Counted from the first letter of the stretch, positions 49,122 to 57,626 are shown. The stretch is DNA of 64,000 bases from Sphingomonas limnosediminicola (GCF_039537965.1 NZ_BAABBM010000001.1:434001-498000), one strand, 5' to 3'. Notes: generated by a model from the sequence alone, not told the origin. A program made the numbers and translations.

Positions 49122-50978
49122 ATGACCTTGAGCCCCACCTTCCTCGACGAGCTTCGCGCTCGAACGGTGCTATCCGCCGTCATTGCGCCGTCGGTGAAGC
49201 TGACCCGCGCGGGCCGTGAGTGGAAGGCCTGCTGCCCCTTCCATAACGAGAAGACGCCGAGTTTCACCGTCAACGACGACAAGGGCTTCTACCATTGCTT
49301 CGGTTGCGGCGCGCATGGCGACGCGATCCGCTTCCTCACCGACAATCGCGGCATGCCCTTCATGGACGCGGTGAAGGAGCTGGCGTCGAAAGCCGGGCTC
49401 GACGTCCCCGCCCCCGACCCGCAGGCCCGCGAACGCAGCGAGCGCACCGCGACCTTGACCGACGTCATGGGCGAAGTCGCCAAATGGTTTGCCGATCAGC
49501 TACAGGGTCTCGGCGGCGCCGACGCCCGCAACTATCTCAAGCGCCGCGGCATCGAGCAGGCGACAGTCGCCCGCTTTGGCATCGGCCTCGCCCCCGACAG
49601 CCGCAACGCCCTCAAGCGCGCCCTCACCCACCTCGGCGAGGACAAGCTCATCGAGACCGGCATGCTCATCAAACCGGAGGAGAGCGGCAAGGAGAGCTAC
49701 GACCGCTTCCGCGGCCGGCTGATGATCCCGATCCGCGATGCGCGTGGCCGGGTCATTGCGTTCGGCGGCCGCATTCTCGGCGACGGCGAGCCCAAATATC
49801 TCAATTCGCCCGACACGCCGCTCTTCGACAAGGGCCGCACGCTCTACAACATCGACCGAGCCAGCCCCGCCAGCCGCTCGGCCCGCCGCCTGATCGTCGT
49901 CGAAGGCTATATGGACGTCATCGCCCTCGACCGCGCCGGGATCGCCGAGGCCGTCGCGCCCAACGGCACCGCCGTCACCGAAGCGCAGCTCGAGCGCATG
50001 TGGCGCCTCGATCCGTCGCCCATCATGTGCTTCGACGGCGACAGCGCCGGCAAGAAGGCCGCGATCCGCGCCGCCCTTCGCGCCCTTCCCCACATCACGC
50101 CCGAGCGCACCCTGCGCTTCGTCGAGCTTCCCGCCGGCCAGGACCCCGACGACGTGGTGAAGTCCGGCGGCCGCGAGGTGATCGAGGCCCTCCTCGCCAG
50201 CCCCGAACCCCTCGACGCCCGCCTCTGGCGCCACGAGCTGGAGGCGGAGCCGCTTGCCACGCCCGAAGCCTGGGCCGGCCTCAAGCAACGCCTAATCGTC
50301 CATGCCGCCGCCATCGGTCACGCCGACCTCGGCCGCATGTACCGCGAAAGCTGGCTGAACCGCTTCTACGAGCACCGCCGCCCCAGCGACACCGGCGGCC
50401 GGCCCTTCGCGCCGCAGGGCCAGCAGCAGCAGCAGCGCCGCGGCACCGTCAAGAACGGCCGCTTCACGCCGCCTGCCCCGCCCGTCGGCGGCGAGGCGCG
50501 CGCCATCGCTTCCAGCGGGATCGACGGCGCCACCGCCCGCGCGCTCATGCTCGGCTTCGCCAATTTCCCCGAGGAACTGCCCGTCCATTGCGAGCAGCTC
50601 GCCGTCCTTCCGATCGCCGACCGCGGCACTGCCAGAATGCGCGACGAGCTGGTCAACGCCACCTTCTCCGGCGCTGCGCTTGATCAGGAGGCGGTTCACA
50701 CCATATTGGGCAGCAATGGAGCAACGGGCGGTAAAGGCCCACGCACCATGGGCTTTTCCTTCACCCGTCGCGACAGCGATCCGGAGCGCGCTCGAAGCGA
50801 TCTGGCGGCAGCGGTCGAGATCATCGCCGCGGCGGAGGAAGTTGGGCAGGCCTTGGGGCATGCAACGGAGCGTCTGAAGCGGGACATGACCGACGAAGCG
50901 CTCGAAGAACAACGCCGCCTGATCGCGGCACAACAAGGATTAAGGGAAAGGCTGGCGCAGCTGGCTGGCACCGATTAA
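49122..50978 (+). CDS. dnaG: DNA primase
   Basis: 618 aa. N-terminal CHC2 zinc domain (Cys38, His41, Cys59, Cys62; CCPFH...CFGCGAHGD), Toprim catalytic core (RLIVVEGYMDVIAL, GDSAGKKAAIR), and a C-terminal helicase-binding domain with a Gln-rich linker (GQQQQQRR) before it. Makes RNA primers at the fork. The ATG at 49122 is the first that keeps the family N-terminus. Followed 12 bp later by rpoD. Confidence 0.96.
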   Translation: MTLSPTFLDELRARTVLSAVIAPSVKLTRAGREWKACCPFHNEKTPSFTVNDDKGFYHCFGCGAHGDAIRFLTDNRGMPFMDAVKELASKAGLDVPAPDPQARERSERTATLTDVMGEVAKWFADQLQGLGGADARNYLKRRGIEQATVARFGIGLAPDSRNALKRALTHLGEDKLIETGMLIKPEESGKESYDRFRGRLMIPIRDARGRVIAFGGRILGDGEPKYLNSPDTPLFDKGRTLYNIDRASPASRSARRLIVVEGYMDVIALDRAGIAEAVAPNGTAVTEAQLERMWRLDPSPIMCFDGDSAGKKAAIRAALRALPHITPERTLRFVELPAGQDPDDVVKSGGREVIEALLASPEPLDARLWRHELEAEPLATPEAWAGLKQRLIVHAAAIGHADLGRMYRESWLNRFYEHRRPSDTGGRPFAPQGQQQQQRRGTVKNGRFTPPAPPVGGEARAIASSGIDGATARALMLGFANFPEELPVHCEQLAVLPIADRGTARMRDELVNATFSGAALDQEAVHTILGSNGATGGKGPRTMGFSFTRRDSDPERARSDLAAAVEIIAAAEEVGQALGHATERLKRDMTDEALEEQRRLIAAQQGLRERLAQLAGTD

Positions 50979-50990
50979 GCGGCGGAACTC

Positions 50991-53042
50991 ATGGCGAAAA
51001 ACGAAGCACAGGAAGTCGACACGGCCGAAGCGGGCGACGCGCCCCTCATCGACCTCAACGACGCATCCATCAAGAAGATGATCGCCCGCGCCAAAAAGCG
51101 CGGCGTCGTCACCTATGAAGAGCTCAACGAAGCCCTTCCGCAGGACCAGATGTCGTCCGAGCAGATCGAGGACGTCATGTCCGCGCTCAACGACATGGGC
51201 ATCAACGTCGTCGAAAGCGCCGAGGACGGCGACGACGAGGAGCAGGACAAGGAAGACAACGAGCCTGCCGAGGACGAGGTCGATCCGCTCGACGACGGCG
51301 GGCCGCGCCCTGCCGCCGCGGTCAAGAAAGAACCGACCGACCGCACCGACGACCCCGTGCGCATGTACCTGCGCGAAATGGGCGCGGTGGAGCTCCTCAG
51401 CCGCGAGGGCGAGATCGCCATCGCCAAGCGCATCGAGGCCGGCCGCGACACCATGATCTGGGGCCTGTGCGAAAGCCCGATCACCTTCAACGCCATCATC
51501 GGCTGGTCGAACGCCCTCAACGAAGGCCGCATGCAGCTGCGCGAGATCATCGATCTCGAAGCCATGCTGTCCAAGGGCCCGACCGCCGAGCAGCTCAACG
51601 AGAGCGAGGAAGGCGGCGAAGGCGCCGAGGGCGAGATCAGCGAGAAGACCGCCGGCCCTTCCATCAAGGAAGAAGAGGACGTCAAGGACGAGCCCGAGGC
51701 CGACGCCAACGAAGATGACGAGGACATGGTCGACCGCCGCGCCCGTCCGCAGGCGGAGGAAGAGGACGAGGACAACACCCTCTCCCTCGCCCAGATGGAA
51801 GAGACGCTGAAGCCTCAGGCGCTCGAGAAGTTCGCGGAGATCACCGCGATCTACAAGAAGTTTTCGAAGATCCAGAGCAGCCGCATGGACGCGCTCGCCA
51901 CCGGCCACGACTTCCCGGCGTCCGAAGAGAAGAAGTATCAGAAGCTGCGCGAGGACCTCACCGCCCAGGTCGAAAGCGTGCAGTTCCACGGCAGCAAGAT
52001 CGAATATCTGGTCGAGCAGCTCTACAGCTACAATCGCCGCCTGACCGCGCTCGGCGGCCAGATGCTGCGGCTCGCCGAACGTCACCGCGTGCCGCGCAAG
52101 GCCTTCCTCGAAAGCTACATGGGCCATGAGCTGGACGAGAACTGGCTCGACAGCGCCGCCAAGCAGGACAAGAAGTGGGCTGCCTTCGCCGCCGCCGAAG
52201 CGGAAACGGTCGAGCGCATCCGCGCCGACATCGCCACCATCGCGCAATCGACCGGCACTTCGCTCGGTGAGTTCAGGCGCATAGTTAACATGGTGCAGAA
52301 GGCGGAACGCGAAGCCCGCATCGCCAAGAAAGAAATGGTCGAAGCGAACCTCCGCCTCGTCATCTCCATCGCCAAGAAATACACCAACCGCGGCCTGCAG
52401 TTCCTGGACCTTATCCAGGAAGGCAATATCGGCCTGATGAAGGCGGTCGATAAATTCGAATACCGCCGCGGCTACAAATTCTCGACCTACGCCACCTGGT
52501 GGATCCGGCAGGCGATCACCCGCTCGATCGCCGACCAGGCGCGCACCATCCGCATTCCGGTGCACATGATCGAAACGATCAACAAGCTGGTGCGCACGGG
52601 GCGTCAGTTCCTGCACGAAACCGGCCGCGAGGCGACGCCGGAGGAGCTTGCCGAGCGCCTCTCCATGCCGCTCGAAAAGGTCCGCAAGGTCCTCAAGATC
52701 GCCAAGGAGCCGATCAGCCTCGAAACCCCGATCGGCGACGAGGAAGACAGCCACCTCGGCGACTTCATCGAGGACAAGAACGCCGTCATCCCGGTCGACG
52801 CCGCGATCCAGTCGAACCTAAAGGAAACCGTCACGCGAGTCCTCGCGAGCCTAACCCCCCGCGAAGAGCGCGTGCTCCGCATGCGCTTCGGCATCGGCAT
52901 GAACACCGATCACACGCTGGAGGAAGTCGGGCAGCAGTTCAGCGTGACCCGCGAGCGTATTCGTCAGATCGAGGCGAAGGCGCTGCGGAAGCTGAAGCAT
53001 CCGTCAAGGTCGCGGAAGATGAGGTCGTTTCTCGACCAGTGA
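50991..53042 (+). CDS. rpoD: RNA polymerase primary sigma factor (sigma70)
   Basis: 683 aa. N-terminal region 1.1 (residues about 25-75), an acidic Asp/Glu-rich spacer (about 75-110, and again about 205-260), region 1.2 ([16 protein letters not shown]), region 2 ([37 protein letters not shown]), region 3 and region 4 ([30 protein letters not shown]). Complete housekeeping sigma factor. Transcribed behind dnaG in the macromolecular-synthesis operon. Confidence 0.97.
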   Translation: MAKNEAQEVDTAEAGDAPLIDLNDASIKKMIARAKKRGVVTYEELNEALPQDQMSSEQIEDVMSALNDMGINVVESAEDGDDEEQDKEDNEPAEDEVDPLDDGGPRPAAAVKKEPTDRTDDPVRMYLREMGAVELLSREGEIAIAKRIEAGRDTMIWGLCESPITFNAIIGWSNALNEGRMQLREIIDLEAMLSKGPTAEQLNESEEGGEGAEGEISEKTAGPSIKEEEDVKDEPEADANEDDEDMVDRRARPQAEEEDEDNTLSLAQMEETLKPQALEKFAEITAIYKKFSKIQSSRMDALATGHDFPASEEKKYQKLREDLTAQVESVQFHGSKIEYLVEQLYSYNRRLTALGGQMLRLAERHRVPRKAFLESYMGHELDENWLDSAAKQDKKWAAFAAAEAETVERIRADIATIAQSTGTSLGEFRRIVNMVQKAEREARIAKKEMVEANLRLVISIAKKYTNRGLQFLDLIQEGNIGLMKAVDKFEYRRGYKFSTYATWWIRQAITRSIADQARTIRIPVHMIETINKLVRTGRQFLHETGREATPEELAERLSMPLEKVRKVLKIAKEPISLETPIGDEEDSHLGDFIEDKNAVIPVDAAIQSNLKETVTRVLASLTPREERVLRMRFGIGMNTDHTLEEVGQQFSVTRERIRQIEAKALRKLKHPSRSRKMRSFLDQ

Positions 53043-53625
53043 GCACGGATCAAGTGCTTCCGGTCACAGGCCTCTGGAGCTGAATTGATTCGTTCCACGA
53101 GCATCCTCGGTATTTGGAGTTGCAAGGCTGTGCTATGGGCGCGCAGCGCGCACAATCGTGCGCCGCCAACCTGTCCCTAGCGCAGTCTTGTTGTGAGGCA
53201 CTCGGCGAGCTAGATCAATCGCGGATAACACAGCTCGCTTTGACAGCATTCAGCACTCCTTGGTGGTGAACGCAGTCGCTCTATATGCACGCGCAACGTC
53301 GACACACTCAGATGGCGGCGAGCGGGGCTCCATATCCATTGAGAACCGCCTGTCCCGAACCGACCTGACCGATCATCGAATTCTCATCGTTCTGAGAAAT
53401 AGGGCTATTGCACACGTCCACCCCAGAGGAGCCAGTTGGCGACAGCGTGTGGCATCGAGAAAGAATGATTTTGAGGGCCGATGGACTGCCAGGATGCGCA
53501 ACGCGCAGAGTGCAGGTGGAGGCGGCCACAATCGCAAGACTTCGACGGCTACTTCCGATTGCAAGCGGCCTAGTCCGCGCGACCTAAGCCGGGCCCAGGT
53601 GGGTCGGCTCTTGGCATTGCCAGCT
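53043..53625. other. stretch without a recognisable gene
   Basis: 583 bp between rpoD and the arsenic operon. Base composition is clearly more A+T-rich than the flanks and no frame shows a known domain, signal peptide or coupled ribosome binding site. Small inverted repeats occur (for example GCGCAC-AATC-GTGCGC near 53148). It may be a decayed gene or an old insertion junction. Confidence 0.6.
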
Positions 53626-53657
53626 AACATCGTTTCGACTTCTATCGAAACGATGTT
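53626..53657 (+). promoter_or_regulatory. 13-bp perfect inverted repeat, probable ArsR operator 1
   Basis: AACATCGTTTCGA and TCGAAACGATGTT flank a 6-nt spacer. The core TTTCGA-N6-TCGAAA recurs at 53681-53698. A TTGACT at 53656-53661 could be the -35 element. Confidence 0.7.
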
Positions 53658-53680
53658 GACTTTCCGTTCCAATGTTCTCA

Positions 53681-53698
53681 TTTCGACGATGATCGAAA
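53681..53698 (+). promoter_or_regulatory. probable ArsR operator 2
   Basis: TTTCGA-CGATGA-TCGAAA, same core as the upstream operator with the same 6-nt spacing. It ends at the ribosome binding site of the leader ORF (AAGGAAG), so a bound regulator would block transcription start or early elongation. Confidence 0.65.
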
Positions 53699-53707
53699 GG
53701 AAGAATC

Positions 53708-53803
53708 ATGGTTTGGCTGTCAAAATTCCTACGCACTCTCCTCGCTACTCGCCCGCCGGTGCCGTGCTGCGCCGGCGCGATGCATTGGGCGAGCTTCCGC
53801 TAG
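53708..53803 (+). CDS. 31-codon leader ORF with vicinal cysteines
   Basis: Begins ATG GTT TGG CTG, behind AAAGGAAG at 6 nt spacing (the best ribosome binding site in the operon), and ends TAG one base before the arsR ATG. The product is MVWLSKFLRTLLATR followed by PPVPCCAG and AMHWASFR. Its Cys-Cys pair resembles arsenic(III)-binding sites. Either a translational-coupling leader for arsR, whose own start has a weak binding site, or a small functional peptide. Confidence 0.5.
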   Translation: MVWLSKFLRTLLATRPPVPCCAGAMHWASFR

Positions 53804-53804
53804 G

Positions 53805-54146
53805 ATGCGGACCGACAGTGCAGTCGAAGCTCTCAGCGCTTTAGCTCAAGAACATCGCCTCGCCCTGTTCCGACTGCTCGTGCAGGCCGGTGACAAAGGT
53901 TTGGCTGCCGGCGCGATCGCCGAAGAACTCGGCGTCCCGAACAGTTCGCTCTCCTTCCATCTCGCTCAGCTGAAGAATGCCGGCCTGATCCTGCAGGAAC
54001 GGCAGCACCGCTCCCTGATCTACCGCGCCAACTATCCGGTGATGAACGCGCTCGTCGGCTATCTCATGGAAAATTGCTGCGCCGGCGCCGACTGCGAGAC
54101 CGAAACAGCGTGCGAAGCCCCAACCCAACAGAGGAAATTTGCATGA
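53805..54146 (+). CDS. arsR: ArsR/SmtB-family arsenic-responsive repressor
   Basis: 113 aa winged-helix regulator: ALAQEHRLALFRLL, GAIAEELGVPNSSLSFHLAQLKNAGLI is the DNA-recognition helix-turn-helix, RQHRSLIYRAN the wing. The inducer site is probably the C-terminal cysteine cluster NCCAGADC...TAC, like the carboxy-terminal cysteines of some ArsR proteins that sense methylated arsenite. Its own operators lie just upstream. ATGA overlap to arsI. Confidence 0.93.
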   Translation: MRTDSAVEALSALAQEHRLALFRLLVQAGDKGLAAGAIAEELGVPNSSLSFHLAQLKNAGLILQERQHRSLIYRANYPVMNALVGYLMENCCAGADCETETACEAPTQQRKFA

Positions 54147-54592
54147 AGCGCCTGCACGTCCACGTCGGGGTCGACGATCTCGCCAGTTCGATCCGTTTTT
54201 ATTCGACCCTATTCGCAGCGGAGCCGACGGTCGTGAAGGAAGACTACGCCAAGTGGATGCTGGACGATCCGCGAGTGAACTTCGCAATCTCCGAAGGCAA
54301 TTATGCCAAGACGGGTATCGAGCACCTCGGCATCCAGGTCGAAAACGCCGAGGAGCTATCCGCGGTCTACGGACGCCTGAAAGCGGCTGACCAGCCGGTT
54401 CTCGAAGAAGGCCAGACCACCTGTTGCTATGCCAAGTCGGAGAAGAGCTGGATTTCCGATCCGGACGGCGTGGTGTGGGAAGCCTTCTTAACCAACGGCG
54501 AAGCCACGACCTACGGCGACAGCCCTGCCGTTGGATCGATCTCGGACAGCCTCCCCGCCCAGAAATGTTGCCTGCCCAAGCATGCGGCCTGA
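54143..54592 (+). CDS. arsI: C-As lyase, ArsI family (VOC fold)
   Basis: 149 aa Fe(II)-dependent dioxygenase that breaks the carbon-arsenic bond of trivalent organoarsenicals. The expected residues are present: His5 (and His7), His61 (GIEHLGIQV), Glu113 (VVWEAF) for metal, and the substrate-binding vicinal Cys94-Cys95 (TTCCYA). A second Cys-Cys (KCCLP) lies at the C-terminus. The alternative ArsI/CadI cadmium-induced assignment is less likely given the neighbouring arsR and aquaporin. Coupled to arsR. Confidence 0.9.
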   Translation: MKRLHVHVGVDDLASSIRFYSTLFAAEPTVVKEDYAKWMLDDPRVNFAISEGNYAKTGIEHLGIQVENAEELSAVYGRLKAADQPVLEEGQTTCCYAKSEKSWISDPDGVVWEAFLTNGEATTYGDSPAVGSISDSLPAQKCCLPKHAA

Positions 54593-55277
54593 AACGCTAC
54601 CCCTCGCCCGCCGTGTGGCGGCGGAGGGACTTGGCGCCTTCTTCCTTTTCGCCTGCGTGATCGGCTCTGGGATCATGGCGCAGAATTTGGCGGGCGGGAA
54701 CGACGCCATCGCCCTGCTCGGCAACACTCTCGCGACCGGCGGCATGCTGTTCGTGTTGATCACCATACTCGGCCCAATCTCTGGCGCACACATGAACCCG
54801 GCAGTTAGCCTAGTCGCGGCGTCACGCGGAGAACTCGGCCGCGGCGACGCACTCGCCTACATCGTCGCCCAGTTCGCCTTCGGCATTCTCGGGGCTTGGG
54901 CCGCGCACCTGATGTTCGACCTTCCGGCGCTGCAGCTGTCGGTGAAAGCCCGCACCGGGCTCGGCCAGTGGACCGGCGAGTTCGTCGCCACCTTAGGCCT
55001 TATCCTGACGATCCTCGGCACCGTCCGCTTCCGCGAGGGCTGGGTGCCTGCGACCGTCTCGCTCTACATCATCGCCGCTTATTGGTTCACCTCGTCCACC
55101 AGCTTCGCCAATCCGGCGATCACCGTTGCACGCAGCCTTACCAACAGTTTCGCCGGAATAGCGCCGCACGACGTGCCGATGTTCATCATAGCGCAGCTGC
55201 TAGGCGCTGGTTGCGCGGCATTGCTGGCGCGATGGCTGTTCGACGCTACAATCGGGCCTTCTCCGCCAGAATCGTGA
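54582..55277 (+). CDS. aqpS: MIP-family channel, AqpS-type (arsenite/aquaglyceroporin)
   Basis: 231 aa with six membrane helices and both half-helix motifs: ISGAHMNPAVS and the second NPA in FANPAITVARSL. The ATG at 54582 overlaps arsI by 11 bp, so translation is coupled. In the ars context such channels let trivalent arsenic leave down its gradient, as shown for S. meliloti AqpS. No pump gene (arsB, acr3) or reductase (arsC) is present here. Confidence 0.88.
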   Translation: MRPETLPLARRVAAEGLGAFFLFACVIGSGIMAQNLAGGNDAIALLGNTLATGGMLFVLITILGPISGAHMNPAVSLVAASRGELGRGDALAYIVAQFAFGILGAWAAHLMFDLPALQLSVKARTGLGQWTGEFVATLGLILTILGTVRFREGWVPATVSLYIIAAYWFTSSTSFANPAITVARSLTNSFAGIAPHDVPMFIIAQLLGAGCAALLARWLFDATIGPSPPES

Positions 55278-55635
55278 CGTTGTAATGAAAGCCATAGATG
55301 CCCCACGACCCTGAGGACTGCAGCTCGAGGGTCACCTGAACTCGGCCATCCTCGTCGTCCCAGTCGGCATCGGAGCTCGACACCTGAGCACTGCCTTGAG
55401 CGCTGTTGCCGAAAACGCCCGTCGGCCCGGCAGCGCAACAGGCGCGGATGAACTCCCGGCGACCGAGGGACGGGCCGACGTGGAAGGTGAATGTCTCCTT
55501 GGTCTGTACGGTTCCGCCACCCCATCCGTAGGGCCAGAAGCCCGAACACACGAACATCCTGTTCGCGCCGTCCGGCCCCGTGACCCAGATCTCGATGACC
55601 TGCGCATTCGCGAGCTGGTTGGTGACGTCCTGCAT
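55246..55635 (-). CDS. hypothetical protein, beta-rich
   Basis: 129 aa, convergent with and overlapping the aquaporin gene by 32 bp. GGAGG lies 5 nt before the ATG at 55635. The sequence is beta-strand-rich with aromatic clusters (FVCSGFWPYGWGGGTVQ, SGSWGIYGFHYNVTI) and an ACCAAG pair. No signal peptide. Family not recognised; the strong start signal argues it is real. Confidence 0.6.
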   Translation of the reverse strand: MQDVTNQLANAQVIEIWVTGPDGANRMFVCSGFWPYGWGGGTVQTKETFTFHVGPSLGRREFIRACCAAGPTGVFGNSAQGSAQVSSSDADWDDEDGRVQVTLELQSSGSWGIYGFHYNVTILAEKARL

Positions 55636-55941
55636 AAGCACCTCCGTCGATCCGAGCGCTTGCGTTCTTACAGCAATGGCTTGGCAACAGCCATGACAGG
55701 GGGGGTGCCGAACGTCGACGACCCTGAGGCGTTACGGGAGTAAATCCCGTGACGTCAGTCCTGTTCGCTAAAGCGGCAGGCTGGCCGGCATTCGCTGTCT
55801 CTTCGCGCTGCCTCCCGATTGCAGCGCAATCGCTCGCCTGCGCTCGGCAGCTTTTGCTTTCCTACAGCGCCTTGTCTGTGCCCTAAGTGGCCGATGCGCC
55901 TGCGTCCCTCCTCGCCCGCTGCAGCGCGTCCCAAAGGTCAC

Positions 55942-56001
55942 GAAGTGGAGGAAGTGGAGGAAGTGGAAGAACCCCCGATTCAGGGGGGCGCGTTCCACTT
56001 C
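55942..56001. repeat. 9-bp tandem repeats fused to a large hairpin
   Basis: Three nearly identical 9-mers (GAAGTGGAG, GAAGTGGAG, GAAGTGGAA) end in a hairpin: GAAGTGGAA pairs with TTCCACTTC over a core CCCCC-GATTCA-GGGGG. The surrounding 560 bp (55636-56203) hold no convincing gene. The look is that of a dispersed intergenic palindrome. Confidence 0.65.
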
Positions 56002-56203
56002 GGGCGCCGGCCGAGGGCTCGTTGGGCTTGAGCACGTCCATCGACCCTCGCCCGCCGCGCGGGGCACACGGCGGCTCGCGTTGACTCTACTGCTGTTGAG
56101 GCGCAGTCCCCCGGTCGGCGCGAGGGGGCCCCTCTTCTGGGGGATCGCGCCACACTTCGTTCCCGGGTCAGCGTCCAACGCTAAAACCATTCGGGGGGAC
56201 TGA

Positions 56204-56632
56204 ATGAAACAGATGATCAAGCTCGCCGCCGCCGCTGCGCTTGGCGCCATGGCGTCAGGCACAATCGTTTATGCACAGGCCGGGGCCGGCGACCCGCCCA
56301 AGGTCCGGGTCGCGCTCTATCGCGCGGCGCCTGGCCAGCAGGTTGCGCTGCTCAAATATTTTGCGGCGCAGGAACGGGCTGCACACGCGGCCGGCGTTCC
56401 GACCGGGCAGTTCTACGCCCATACCGACGGCGACAGCTGGGACTTCCTGGCCATCGATCCGGTAACGACCCCGGCACAGGATGCCGCTTCGGATGCCGCA
56501 GCGAAGAAGATGGGCCTGCCGACCGGCCCCGCCGCTTCGCTCGAATTCCGCAAGTATATCGCGATGCACACCGACACGTTCGCGGTCGGGCCGACCACGC
56601 CGGCCCAATATCTGGCGAGCGCCGGGCAATAA
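56204..56632 (+). CDS. exported hypothetical protein
   Basis: 142 aa with signal peptide MKQMIKLAAAAALGAMASGTIVYAQ and a compact body (KVRVALYRAAPGQQVALLKYFAAQERAA ... QFYAHTDGDSWDFLAIDPV). The strand pattern suggests a ferredoxin-like/dimeric alpha-beta barrel fold, but no family is recognised. GGGGGGAC precedes the ATG. Confidence 0.7.
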   Translation: MKQMIKLAAAAALGAMASGTIVYAQAGAGDPPKVRVALYRAAPGQQVALLKYFAAQERAAHAAGVPTGQFYAHTDGDSWDFLAIDPVTTPAQDAASDAAAKKMGLPTGPAASLEFRKYIAMHTDTFAVGPTTPAQYLASAGQ

Positions 56633-56686
56633 TCTGAACTGAACTGATGGATGGGTGGCGGGCGCTGCGTCGTGCGGCCCCGCCTC

Positions 56687-56911
56687 CTACCACAAGGGCG
56701 TTGTCGGCCGGTGCCTGTGGCGCGTGGCGTCGTCGTCCAAGATATATTCGTGGAGCTTGCGCCGGATCCGCTCCGCGCCTTCGCTGCTAGCGCAAACCAC
56801 GCGGACCCCGCCGCCGGGCAGGCTTTCGATGGTCGAGATCGACACCGCTTCCGAAAGGCAGCGGATAACCACAACGCCTTCGTCCAGGCTGAGATAGATG
56901 GCTCGGCTCAT
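56687..56911 (-). CDS. small hypothetical protein (74 aa)
   Basis: MSRAIYLSLDEGVVVIRCLSEAVSISTIE is the N-terminus; a mixed alpha-beta body with an Arg-rich C-terminus follows (RHRHRPTTPLW). It starts as ATGA overlapping the stop of 56908-57117. Reading further upstream is possible but overlaps that gene. Function unknown. Confidence 0.65.
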   Translation of the reverse strand: MSRAIYLSLDEGVVVIRCLSEAVSISTIESLPGGGVRVVCASSEGAERIRRKLHEYILDDDATRHRHRPTTPLW

Positions 56912-57117
56912 CGGCGCAGGCTCGTCGGGTCGAGCTGGAGCGCCTGCTCGTCGAAACGGTCGGCCAGGGTCGTCAGCGACGTCGCGCCGCTGCTCGTCCT
57001 GGCACAAGCCGCCAGCCGCCGGCACGACGCCGCCTGCTCTCGCAGGTCGTTGGCGCTCGGCCGGTCGCCGGGCCTGGCGTCGGGAACGAGGTCGGCGTTG
57101 GATCGATCGATGGCCAC
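56908..57117 (-). CDS. small hypothetical protein (69 aa), GTG start
   Basis: GTG at 57117 with GGAG 6 nt upstream, the binding site lying in a 7-bp hairpin. The sequence is helical and Arg/Ala-rich with two near-repeat helices (LREQAASCRRLAACARTSS, LTTLADRFDEQALQLDP). First gene of the pair. Function unknown. Confidence 0.65.
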   Translation of the reverse strand: MAIDRSNADLVPDARPGDRPSANDLREQAASCRRLAACARTSSGATSLTTLADRFDEQALQLDPTSLRR

Positions 57118-57120
57118 GCG

Positions 57121-57147
57121 GTGCTCCGTTCATGCAAGCGGGAGCAC
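57121..57147 (-). promoter_or_regulatory. hairpin over the ribosome binding site of the 56908-57117 gene
   Basis: GTGCTCC and GGAGCAC pair around a 13-nt loop; the 3' arm contains the GGAG Shine-Dalgarno. Opening the stem would be needed for initiation, as in RNA thermometers or attenuated leaders. Confidence 0.5.
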
Positions 57148-57244
57148 AAGCCAGTCTCTCAGCCGCGCATATGCCTACTCGAGTAAGAAGCGCGATGCGG
57201 CCTGTTAGCAGGTCGCGGCCCCACAGGGAACGCGCGAATTGGGC

Positions 57245-57412
57245 TCAGCCCAAGATCTCGAGCACCGCGGCGCGGGCGATCGGGTCGAAAAATTTCATTT
57301 GTGGCTTGTCGGAAGTCTGTTCCCGGCGCGCACGCCAGGGCTGGGGCCGACGGCCCAGCTCGTTCATAATGCTTTTCATATTCTCATTCCGGCCCTGTCG
57401 GACCGTTTTCAT
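57245..57412 (-). CDS. small basic protein (55 aa), third gene of the cold-shock unit
   Basis: MKTVRQGRNENMKSIMN ... FFDPIARAAVLEILG, 55 codons. The ATG overlaps the stop of the 57409-57624 gene as ATGA, which argues for a real, coupled gene. Basic and helical with several internal Met; no known family. It ends in a Leu/Ile tail rather than a membrane segment. Confidence 0.6.
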   Translation of the reverse strand: MKTVRQGRNENMKSIMNELGRRPQPWRARREQTSDKPQMKFFDPIARAAVLEILG

Positions 57413-57624
57413 GTTGTCACTTGTTGCGATTTCCGCAGCGCTTCTTCGGCGCGCAGCTTTTCACTCCGCGCGGCCTTGGCGGCGAGCGCGTTCCAGGCCT
57501 CTTCGGAACGGCGGCAACGCTCGCGCACATGGTCGAGTGTTGCCGCTTCCGCTTCCGCCCGTGCCTGGTCGGCACGGGCGGTGAAGAATTCAAGGTTGGT
57601 GTTCCGGATCACTGCCCCGGCCAC
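57409..57624 (-). CDS. small helical hypothetical protein
   Basis: 71 aa from a GTG at 57624, two bases after the cspA-like stop. Strongly helical, Ala/Glu/Arg-rich (ARADQARAEAEAATLDHVRERCRRSEEAWNALAAKAARSEK), probably a coiled coil. Middle gene of a three-gene unit behind the cold-shock gene. Function unknown. Confidence 0.65.
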   Translation of the reverse strand: MAGAVIRNTNLEFFTARADQARAEAEAATLDHVRERCRRSEEAWNALAAKAARSEKLRAEEALRKSQQVTT

Positions 57625-57626
57625 GT

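Noticed and set aside
49295..50683. 462-codon frame shifted inside dnaG
   Set aside because: Pro/Arg-rich translation of dnaG in another frame.
50940..52754. 604-codon minus-strand frame opposite rpoD
   Set aside because: Antisense of rpoD, composed of Leu/Val/Asp-rich shadow sequence.
53260..53844. 194-codon plus-strand frame in the gene-free stretch
   Set aside because: Runs through both ArsR operators, overlaps arsR, and has no domain or start signal.
55942..55968. Three 9-bp direct repeats as a possible CRISPR
   Set aside because: Units are contiguous with no spacers and no cas genes nearby.
55768..56262. 164-codon minus-strand frame through the hairpin repeat
   Set aside because: Covers the palindrome and the start of the exported protein gene; low-complexity Arg/Pro-rich, no domain.
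56898..57584. 228-codon plus-strand frame opposite the small minus-strand genes
   Set aside because: Arg/Ala-rich shadow; the minus strand has coupled starts and stops with ribosome binding sites.
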